Origin: Caldilineae bacterium
GTDB lineage: Bacteria; Chloroflexota; Anaerolineae; J102
Assembly (NCBI GenBank): GCA_011192085.1
Contig: DUEQ01000549.1
Location: 1-8,005 of the forward strand
Direction of reading: 5' to 3'
DNA length: 8,005 nt
In this document: piece by piece, positions 1-5,056 of the stretch
Position numbering within the stretch: the stretch's first letter is position 1
Layout of the letters: every line of letters begins with the position of its first letter
The notes under the pieces: model-generated
What the model was told of the DNA's origin: nothing
What the model saw: the letters and a program-made list of their open reading frames with translations, nothing else
The model's database searches: none
Program-made: the position numbers and the translations under genes

Positions 1-61
1 ATCGTGCATTGCTTGACTTAATCTTGCAACCCAGATTCCTTCCCCTTCTCGCGAGGTCACC

Positions 62-466
62 ATGGAACGAAAAATACGTGTCTTAGTTGCGAAACCTGGT
101 CTAGACGGCCATGACCGCGGCGCAAAAGTCATCGCCCGCGCCCTGCGCGACGCAGGCTACGAAGTCATCTACACCGGCATCCGCCAGACCCCCGAGATGA
201 TCGCAGAAGCCGCGCTGCAAGAGGATGTGGATGTCGTGGGCCTCTCCATCCTCTCGGGAGCGCACATGGCCCTGGTGCCGCGCGTCATCGATGAGCTGAA
301 AAAGCTGGGAATGGAGGATGTGGTCCTCCTCGTGGGCGGCATCATCCCCGATGAGGATGTGCAGACGTTGCTGGATATGGGCGTGGCGGGCGTCTTTGGG
401 CCTGGCACGTTGACGTCGGAGATCGTCGCCACCATCGAACGCGCCCTGGGACGAGAACTGGCCTAG
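62..466 (+). CDS. mcmA2: Methylmalonyl-CoA mutase, B12-binding small subunit
   Basis: This 134-residue protein is the cobalamin-binding domain of a coenzyme-B12-dependent acyl-CoA mutase, encoded apart from the catalytic TIM-barrel subunit. The B12-binding signature is visible: DGHDRG at residues 15-20 (the DxHxxG motif, with His17 as the expected lower cobalt ligand), SIL at 62-64 (the SxL motif) and GG at 92-93. The length is what is usual for split mutases. The holoenzyme is cytosolic and interconverts (R)-methylmalonyl-CoA and succinyl-CoA. The ATG is preceded by GAGGT (53-57) with a 4-nt gap. The catalytic subunit is not in the window and may lie to the left. The meaB-type GTPase immediately downstream supports a role as methylmalonyl-CoA mutase. 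Small subunits of isobutyryl-CoA mutase look similar, so the exact substrate is inferred. Family assignment is firm. Confidence 0.93.
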   Translation: MERKIRVLVAKPGLDGHDRGAKVIARALRDAGYEVIYTGIRQTPEMIAEAALQEDVDVVGLSILSGAHMALVPRVIDELKKLGMEDVVLLVGGIIPDEDVQTLLDMGVAGVFGPGTLTSEIVATIERALGRELA

Positions 467-488
467 GGTGGGGAGACGGGAGTGAGTT

Positions 489-544
489 ATCAGCAATCAG
501 TAATCAGTAGCCAAATGGCCGCTGACCATTAGCAATTGACAATG
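489..544. repeat. Degenerate heptamer array before meaB
   Basis: The gap between the mutase gene and meaB is built in 7-nt steps. ATCAGCA (489-495) is followed by ATCAGTA twice (496-509). Five more divergent heptamers then continue in phase to 544: GCCAAAT, GGCCGCT, GACCATT, AGCAATT and GACAATG. The last one contains the first ATG of meaB. Read on the minus strand, the best-conserved part has the same ACTGATT unit as the array after meaB, so the two arrays are inverted relative to each other. The function is unknown. No Shine-Dalgarno sequence lies within the array. Confidence 0.7.
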
Positions 545-1570
545 ATGATGGACTTCACCACCGTTTCGGGCCTGACCGAGGCCTTGCTCGCGGGCAACCG
601 TCGAGCCCTGTCCCGCGTCATCTCCCACATCGAAAACAACACCGACCTGGCCCGCCCCCTCCTGGCCGCGCTCTATCCCCTGGCGGGCAAGGCCCACATC
701 ATCGGCGTCACCGGCTCCCCTGGCACGGGCAAGTCCACCCTGGTGAACGCGCTGGCCGGGGTCTATCGCCAGCGAGGGCTCACCGTGGGCGTCATCGCCA
801 TCGACCCCACCAGCCCCTTCAGCGGCGGCGCGCTCCTGGGCGACCGGGTGCGGATGCGCGATCTCGCGGGCGATCCGGGCGTGTTTATCCGCTCCATGGC
901 CACCCGCGGCAGCCTGGGCGGACTGGCCCAGGCCACCGCGGATGTGATCATGGTGCTGGACGCCGCGGGCTTCGATCGTATCATCATCGAGACCGTGGGC
1001 GTGGGCCAGAGCGAGGTGGAGATCGCCAGCGCAGCCTACACCACCGTGGTGGTGGAAGCGCCCGGCCTGGGCGATGAAGTCCAGGCCATCAAAGCGGGCG
1101 TGCTGGAGATCGCGGACATCTTCGCGGTGAACAAGGCGGACCGGGAGGGCGTCGACCGCACAGTGATGGCCCTGAAGATGATGCTGAGCCTGGGCGCGCC
1201 CGAGAAGCTTCAGATGATGCATCATGGCCGCATGTTGCCGGTGGAGATGCCCCAGGCCCGGAGCGAGGACAACGCCTGGACGCCGCCCATCATCAAAACC
1301 ATCGCCGTCTCGGGCGAGGGCGCGGCGGAGCTGGCCGACGCCATCGAAAACCATCGGCTCTATCTGGAACAGAGCGGCGGTCGGATATTGCGAGACCGTC
1401 TGCGGGCCGCAACCGAGCTGCGCATGATTTTGCGCGATTATCTGTTGGAAGAACTCCTCGCCCGCACGCCTCAAGAGTCCCTGCAACACATCATCGACGC
1501 GGTGGCCCGCCGCGAGATGGACCCCTACACCGCGGTGCAGCGCCTCGTTCACAGCCCCGCCGCTTCTTGA
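542..1570 (+). CDS. meaB: MeaB/ArgK-type GTPase, methylmalonyl-CoA mutase chaperone
   Basis: This is a G3E-family P-loop GTPase that binds methylmalonyl-CoA mutase, gates loading of adenosylcobalamin and protects the enzyme from inactivation. Numbered from a TTG at 536 (344 residues), the Walker A loop GSPGTGKS is at 60-67, AIDPTSP at 88-94, ETVGVGQSE at 152-160 and the guanine-specificity motif NKAD at 199-202. The C-terminal third is helical, as in the family's dimerisation arm. The length is close to the usual 320-340 residues. The start is uncertain: TTG at 536 and ATGs at 542, 545 and 548 are all in frame and none has a Shine-Dalgarno sequence. I list the first ATG. The gene begins 75 bp after the mutase small subunit gene, a typical pairing. 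ArgK was an older name from a supposed kinase role. Heptamer arrays abut both ends. Confidence 0.95.
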   Translation: MMMDFTTVSGLTEALLAGNRRALSRVISHIENNTDLARPLLAALYPLAGKAHIIGVTGSPGTGKSTLVNALAGVYRQRGLTVGVIAIDPTSPFSGGALLGDRVRMRDLAGDPGVFIRSMATRGSLGGLAQATADVIMVLDAAGFDRIIIETVGVGQSEVEIASAAYTTVVVEAPGLGDEVQAIKAGVLEIADIFAVNKADREGVDRTVMALKMMLSLGAPEKLQMMHHGRMLPVEMPQARSEDNAWTPPIIKTIAVSGEGAAELADAIENHRLYLEQSGGRILRDRLRAATELRMILRDYLLEELLARTPQESLQHIIDAVARREMDPYTAVQRLVHSPAAS

Positions 1571-1617
1571 ACACTGAACACTGATCACTGATCACTGATT
1601 ACCGATTCTTGATCTCT
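1569..1617. repeat. Seven-copy heptamer array after meaB
   Basis: Seven consecutive 7-nt units fill most of the gap between meaB and prs: GAACACT twice, then GATCACT twice, then GATTACC, then GATTCTT, then GATCTCT. The units drift progressively from left to right. The first unit overlaps the meaB stop codon (TGA at 1568-1570). The 9-mer ACTGATTAC (1594-1602) has an exact inverted match, GTAATCAGT, at 500-508 in the array on the other side of meaB. The array ends just before the prs ribosome-binding site. The function is unknown. Confidence 0.85.
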
Positions 1618-1633
1618 AGCAACGGAGGTCCTC

Positions 1634-2602
1634 ATGGCCGAAGGGCTTTATGGCGAACTGGCCGTGGTGAGCGGCTCCTGTCATCCCCAGCTCGCAAACG
1701 AGATCTGCGACTACCTGCGCATCCGGCCCACGCCCATGCGCATCCGCAAATTCCCCAACGAGAACATCTTCGTCCAGATCAAGCAGAGCGTGCGGGGCAA
1801 GGATGTGTTCCTCATCCAACCGCTGGGACGACCTGTTAACGACATGGTCATGGAGCTGCTCATCGCCATCGACGCCCTCCATCGGGACAGCGCCGGGCGC
1901 ATCACCGCGGTCGTGCCCTACTACGCTTATGGGCGCACCGACAAAAAAGACCAACCCCGCGTGCCCATCACCGCCCGCCTGTTGGCCGACCTCATCACCG
2001 TAGCTGGCGCGGACCGCTTTCTCACTATCGACCTCCACGCCGGCCAAATCCAGGGCTTTTTCACCATCCCCACCGACGAGCTCACTGCCCGCTACCTGTT
2101 CATCGACTATGTGCGCACGAACCAGCTCACCGACCACGCCGTGGTGGTCTCGCCCGACGTGGGCGCGGTGCGCCGGGCCCGAGATTTCGCGCATCGGATC
2201 AACCTGCCCCTGGCCATCATCGAAAAGCGCCGCAGCCTGGATGGCCACAAGACCGAGATGTACAACCTCATCGGAGACGTGGCGGGCATGACCTGCATGC
2301 TCATCGACGATGAGATCGACACCGCGGGCACCCTCACCCAGGCCGCCTACTTCCTCAAGGAAGCGGGCGCGACCGACATCATCGCCTTCGCCACCCACGC
2401 CGTGTTCTCCGACCCCGCGGCGGAACGCCTGGGGGACGCGCCCATCGACCGACTGGTGGTCACGAACTCCCTGCCCATCCCGCCCGAAAAGCGCCAGCGC
2501 ATCGGCGACAAGCTGGATGTGCTCAGCGTGGGGCCGCTGCTGGGCGAGACCATCCGCCGCATCCATCTGGGCGTGAGCGTGGGCGCGATGTTTCAGCAAT
2601 AG
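1634..2602 (+). CDS. prs: Ribose-phosphate pyrophosphokinase (PRPP synthase)
   Basis: This cytosolic enzyme transfers pyrophosphate from ATP to ribose 5-phosphate, making PRPP for purine, pyrimidine, histidine, tryptophan and NAD synthesis. The 322 residues match the usual family length of 310-320. Visible motifs are the ATP-binding flexible loop YGRTDKKDQPR (99-109), the metal-binding stretch DLHAGQIQGFF (133-143, His135), VVSPDVGAVRRA (171-182), the catalytic-loop EKRR (197-200) and the PRPP-binding loop IDDEIDTAGT (224-233). The first loop has GRTDKK where enterobacterial and Bacillus enzymes have ARQDRK/R. The key Arg (101) is kept, and the form appears to be a lineage variant rather than a defect. 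GGAGG at 1624-1628 sits 5 nt before the ATG, which fixes the start. The gene follows a heptamer array after meaB, so it may or may not share that transcript. Confidence 0.95.
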   Translation: MAEGLYGELAVVSGSCHPQLANEICDYLRIRPTPMRIRKFPNENIFVQIKQSVRGKDVFLIQPLGRPVNDMVMELLIAIDALHRDSAGRITAVVPYYAYGRTDKKDQPRVPITARLLADLITVAGADRFLTIDLHAGQIQGFFTIPTDELTARYLFIDYVRTNQLTDHAVVVSPDVGAVRRARDFAHRINLPLAIIEKRRSLDGHKTEMYNLIGDVAGMTCMLIDDEIDTAGTLTQAAYFLKEAGATDIIAFATHAVFSDPAAERLGDAPIDRLVVTNSLPIPPEKRQRIGDKLDVLSVGPLLGETIRRIHLGVSVGAMFQQ

Positions 2603-2604
2603 GG

Positions 2605-3195
2605 ATGGATGATTCGCTCTTCTGGCGCGTGCATGTCTCGCCCGACGCGCTGGCCCGCTCGCCCGGGCATGTGGGAACGCGCTTCGCCACGGGCATGGCG
2701 GCTATGCGGGCCACGCAAGCCTACTTGCGCCCCCTGCCCGACGCGCTGGTGAGGCTGTGGCTGGCCCGAGATCGAGGCCACATCGTCATCGACGCGGTGC
2801 GACAGGGGTTTCGGCCTGGGATGAGCGCGTTTCGAGGGCGGCGATTGGAGGATGTGGCCTGGGTGCGGCTGACGCTACTGGCGGAGGATCCCATCGCCTA
2901 TCTCACGCCCGTGGGCGCGCTCATCGCCCATCTCATCGGTTGGGGAGAGTCGCCCGAAGAAAAAGGGCAACCCTGGCGGGATTTCGCGCGCGGGGTGCGG
3001 TCCAGCTTCGAGGCGGGGTATGGACGCAGCGACGCGGCTCGGGCCGATGTGGACGCGTATCTGGCCGAAGGCATCGCCTGGTATCTGGCGGATCGCCGGG
3101 GCCTGAACGTCGAAAATCCCCGACTGGAGAAGCTGCTCCGAGCCACGCTCTTCAATGAGGCCTGGAGCCAAAACGAAATTTGCTGGTTCGATTGA
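2605..3195 (+). CDS. Hypothetical protein, probably coupled to prs
   Basis: I do not recognise this 196-residue protein. It starts 2 nt after the prs stop codon with no independent strong ribosome-binding site (only AGGG just before the ATG), so translation is probably coupled to prs. The sequence is rich in Arg, Ala, Leu and Trp, with a mixed helical look and no signal peptide. The most hydrophobic stretch (about 98-112) is too short and interrupted for a convincing membrane helix. There are no obvious metal-binding clusters, P-loop or HExxH; the single Cys is at 193. The C-terminal third (150-196), with AYLAEGIAWYLADRRG, looks like a compact helical domain. Codon use is GC-rich like its neighbours, which supports real coding, and the reading frame stays open for the full 591 nt. 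The function is unknown. A regulatory or nucleotide-related role beside prs would be speculation. Confidence 0.75.
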   Translation: MDDSLFWRVHVSPDALARSPGHVGTRFATGMAAMRATQAYLRPLPDALVRLWLARDRGHIVIDAVRQGFRPGMSAFRGRRLEDVAWVRLTLLAEDPIAYLTPVGALIAHLIGWGESPEEKGQPWRDFARGVRSSFEAGYGRSDAARADVDAYLAEGIAWYLADRRGLNVENPRLEKLLRATLFNEAWSQNEICWFD

Positions 3196-3263
3196 AAAAC
3201 ATGGAGGCGCGGAGGGCGCCGAGAAAATAACAAAAGTTCACGGAGGACAACCCCTGATGGGCT

Positions 3264-3298
3264 GACAAAACGTTGCATGTCCGTTTGTCGTGGTTTTT
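3264..3298 (+). terminator. Weak intrinsic terminator candidate, plus-strand genes
   Basis: GACAAAACG (3264-3272) can pair with CGTTTGTC (3282-3289), with one bulged A and a 9-nt loop. A run of five T (3294-3298) follows within a few bases. It lies 70 bp after the stop of the last plus-strand gene, where a terminator is expected. The stem is short and AT-rich, so this is only a candidate. Confidence 0.3.
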
Positions 3299-3310
3299 GC
3301 CCCTCCCCGC

Positions 3311-3350
3311 CCCTCCCCCGAAACTCGCTGCGCTCGTTTTCAGGGGAGGG
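3311..3350. repeat. GC-rich hairpin between convergent genes
   Basis: CCCTCCCC (3311-3318) pairs perfectly with GGGGAGGG (3343-3350). After one C/A mismatch the stem continues for four more pairs (GAAA at 3320-3323 with TTTC at 3338-3341), leaving a 14-nt loop. It sits about midway between the two converging units and could stop transcription or protect 3' ends in both directions. Neither side has a T-run, so it may equally be a dispersed palindromic repeat of the REP kind. Confidence 0.6.
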
Positions 3351-3438
3351 AGACCATCCCACGCTCGGCGTCTCCGCGGTGAACACGTTTTTCAGGGAAG
3401 CCAACGATTGACGTGACTACGAACATACCCGATCTCGA

Positions 3439-3527
3439 GCCACGAAGGACGCGACGACGCGACGGCGCGCGCGAAGGGAAAACACAAGAAAAGCTCCATG
3501 TCTTCGCGTGCTTCGAGCCTTCGTGGC
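3439..3527. repeat. Inverted repeat with GCCACGAAGG arms
   Basis: GCCACGAAGG at 3439-3448 has an exact 10-bp inverted copy, CCTTCGTGGC, at 3518-3527. Inside the left arm are short GC-rich repeats (CGCGACGA, CGCGACGG). Inside the right arm, read on the minus strand, are degenerate units of the CACGAAG type (CACGAAG, CTCGAAG, CACGCGAAG). It looks like a decayed interspersed repeat element. A function as an RNA is not indicated. Confidence 0.5.
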
Positions 3528-3620
3528 AAGATAGGATGCGAAAAGTGACTGCCGACATGCGTAGTTAGGAAGGGAAGATGAAACATCAGGTTCATCAGCG
3601 ATTCATGCCGCATGCTTCAT

Positions 3621-4901
3621 TCATGTCCACCGCCCGGTGATGGCCGCGTCCAAGCAACGGTCGATATCGCCATAACGCATTTTTACGCCGCTGTGCATGG
3701 GCGCATAATTGGCCATCTTGCCCGCATTGGTGGCCATCGTGCGGACGCCCAGGCTGCGCACGGGCGCGACCACCGCGCAGGTGTCGGCCACCACCTCGCC
3801 CCCGGCCTCTTCGATGATCTCCACCAGGCCCTCTCGCGCGGCGCGGTCTCGGGTGATCCGTCCGGTGGTGACCCACAGCCGGGTGGCCAGCTTCTCACCC
3901 TGCAAGCGTTGGGCGATATGACGCAGTTCGGTGAGGGAGGCGTGAGGACAGCCGATGGTGACCAGGTCGATCTCCGTCACCTCAGGATCCGCGTCCATCA
4001 CGCCATACCCCTCATCCAGACTATCAATCACGATACGTTGGGCGTCGCGACAGATAAGGCGTTCGCCCACATCGCGGGCTTCGGGCGTGTAGCCCGCGAT
4101 GTGATAAAGGGCCACCGCGCCATACGCAGCCAGCCCCGCCCCCAGCGTTTTCAGCCGATCGCCCGCGTCCCCGCCCTGGGTGAGATCGTCGGGCAAAGGC
4201 GGCAGCCAGTCGGCCAGATCCGCGAACCAGGGAACGCCAGCGCCCACCCGTTTGCCCACCATGTAACTCAGCGCGCCGAAATCCGCGATGGTGCGCACGG
4301 GACAGCGGATTTCGACCACATGGGTAGCGACGCGGTTTTCGTCCAAATGATACCCATAACGGGCTGTACGCCCCACGATGGCCGCGGCCAGGGCGCTGGG
4401 CCCGCCCTCCCGGTTAGTGTAAGCTCCCATTACCGAATTGGCCCACGCCACCGCGCTGGACTCAGCCCAGGCCAGATGCTCCCCTCGCTCGGGCGCGTAA
4501 TCGGGGAAGAGATAGGGTGTGCACGACATGGTGGGGGTGACCCCCATCTGGATGAACGCCTTGATGGCTTCCATCTGAGGCCGGGCGAACGCAGGATCGA
4601 TTCCCATCGCCTGCCAGCGATCCATCTCCATGCCCGCGGGATTCAAAGTGGCGGGCACGCGCGCCCGCGCGCCCTCCTCCGCCCAGGCGTGAAGAAAGGC
4701 CACGCCCGCTTCCCCCAAATTCTTGTAGCTGACCCCCGCTATCTGCACATGGGTCACAGGGACCAGATCGGGCGCGCCATAGATGCGTCCCAGCGTGACC
4801 ACGATCTCCATCGCGCGCTGCACGCCGGGACCTTCCGCGCCTTCCAGCAAGGCGATCTCCTCGGAGGTGAGTTTCAGTTCGGCAGGAGGGGAGGATGTCA
4901 T
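3621..4901 (-). CDS. AcnX-type aconitase family protein, large subunit (DUF521)
   Basis: This 426-residue protein belongs to the AcnX branch of the aconitase superfamily. Known members are iron-sulfur dehydratases: bacterial cis-3-hydroxy-L-proline dehydratase and archaeal phosphomevalonate dehydratase. Visible family features are SCTPYL (126-131, Cys127), the stretch AESSAVAWANSVMGAYTNRE (146-165), IGCPHAS (316-322, Cys318), DTCAVVAP (373-380, Cys375) and TNAGKMANYAP (391-401). Cys127, Cys318 and Cys375 are the plausible cluster ligands, by inference. The length fits the large subunit alone. The swivelling small subunit (DUF126), which is fused in some AcnX proteins and usually adjacent in two-subunit ones, is absent from both sides here. 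Substrate is therefore undetermined. The ATG at 4901 has no Shine-Dalgarno sequence but lies just after a promoter-like sequence, suggesting a leaderless mRNA. It is separated from nuoN by a terminator candidate. Confidence 0.93.
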   Translation of the reverse strand: MTSSPPAELKLTSEEIALLEGAEGPGVQRAMEIVVTLGRIYGAPDLVPVTHVQIAGVSYKNLGEAGVAFLHAWAEEGARARVPATLNPAGMEMDRWQAMGIDPAFARPQMEAIKAFIQMGVTPTMSCTPYLFPDYAPERGEHLAWAESSAVAWANSVMGAYTNREGGPSALAAAIVGRTARYGYHLDENRVATHVVEIRCPVRTIADFGALSYMVGKRVGAGVPWFADLADWLPPLPDDLTQGGDAGDRLKTLGAGLAAYGAVALYHIAGYTPEARDVGERLICRDAQRIVIDSLDEGYGVMDADPEVTEIDLVTIGCPHASLTELRHIAQRLQGEKLATRLWVTTGRITRDRAAREGLVEIIEEAGGEVVADTCAVVAPVRSLGVRTMATNAGKMANYAPMHSGVKMRYGDIDRCLDAAITGRWT

Positions 4902-4907
4902 GGAGGC

Positions 4908-4936
4908 ATTGTAGCAAGAGGGGGCGATGCAGGCAA
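4908..4936 (-). promoter_or_regulatory. Sigma70-like promoter of acnX, probably leaderless
   Basis: On the minus strand, TTGCCT (4936-4931) and TACAAT (4913-4908) are separated by exactly 17 nt. They resemble TTGACA and TATAAT, with two mismatches and one mismatch respectively. Only 6 nt separate the -10 box from the acnX ATG at 4901, so transcription would start at or next to the start codon. This agrees with the missing Shine-Dalgarno sequence. Evidence is by pattern only. Confidence 0.55.
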
Positions 4937-4996
4937 AATGTCATCCAACCTCTCCCACCATCGCGCCATCATCCCCTGGCCAAGGTCGCGCGCGCA

Positions 4997-5028
4997 AACG
5001 CCCGCCCCACACAGGTGAGACGGGCGTT
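4997..5028 (-). terminator. Hairpin terminator candidate after nuoN
   Basis: A 32-nt perfect hairpin lies 28 nt after the nuoN stop codon. It has 14-bp arms at 5028-5015 and 5010-4997 and a CTGT tetraloop as minus-strand RNA. The outer eight pairs are AACGCCCG with CGGGCGTT, and the inner six include two G-U pairs. In plus-strand RNA those two positions would be A-C mismatches, so the fold is best in the nuo transcript direction. A short U-tract (three U, counting the end of the stem) follows. It probably ends the complex I operon before acnX. Confidence 0.7.
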
Positions 5029-5056
5029 GCACTGATCGACGAAAAGGAGGAAGGGG

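Larger units (their letters stand above)
3208..3379. repeat. Long-span imperfect inverted repeat
   Basis: CGCGGAGGGCGCCGAG at 3208-3223 is matched in inverted orientation by CTCGGCGTCTCCGCGG at 3364-3379. The reverse complement of the second arm differs from the first by one substitution and one missing base in the centre. The arms enclose about 140 bp that include the pyrimidine-rich hairpin. This could be the border of a small non-autonomous repeat element, or simply two copies of a common interspersed repeat in opposite orientation. Confidence 0.45.
3196..3620. other. Convergent intergenic region with repeat remnants
   Basis: This 425-bp stretch separates the ends of two converging transcription units. 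I see no credible gene in it: the short open frames here have no family resemblance, and their codons are repeat-derived. Composition alternates between pyrimidine-rich GC blocks and AT-richer linkers. It contains several imperfect inverted repeats, listed separately, that resemble degenerate interspersed repeats with 'GCGGAG'- and 'CACGAAGG'-like cores. It may also hold the terminators of the plus-strand genes and of acnX, though none has a strong U-tract. Confidence 0.7.

Noticed and set aside
13..18. TTGACT as a -35 box for the mutase operon
   Set aside because: No acceptable -10 hexamer is found 15-19 nt downstream (the sequence there is ATTCCT-like). The first operon promoter may be elsewhere to the left.
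536..541. Perfect TTGACA hexamer that could be a -35 box
   Set aside because: It lies at the meaB start itself, nothing like a -10 box lies 16-18 nt downstream, and it falls in the heptamer array.
497..1588. 363-codon minus-strand open frame opposite meaB
   Set aside because: Low-complexity His/Gly/Ala-rich translation with no family resemblance; the plus strand encodes a full MeaB with all GTPase motifs.
1616..2599. 327-codon minus-strand open frame opposite prs
   Set aside because: Antisense shadow of a well-conserved PRPP synthase; no recognisable domain.
3323..3336. ACTCGCTGCGCTCG resembles part of the pUC/ColE1 origin region, hinting at vector sequence
   Set aside because: The match is only about 14 nt, is part of a local inverted repeat, and the flanks are unrelated to vector DNA.
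3577..3596. GATGAA/TTCATC hairpin after acnX as its terminator
   Set aside because: The stem is only 6 bp with an 8-nt loop and no U-tract; too weak to call.
3340..3613. Two overlapping minus-strand open frames of about 72 codons in the convergent gap
   Set aside because: They are made from repeat remnants and have no ribosome-binding site or family resemblance.
3612..5018. 468-codon plus-strand open frame opposite acnX, longer than acnX itself
   Set aside because: It is a GC-driven antisense shadow. Its protein is rich in His, Arg and Gly with no family resemblance, whereas the minus-strand frame carries clear AcnX motifs.
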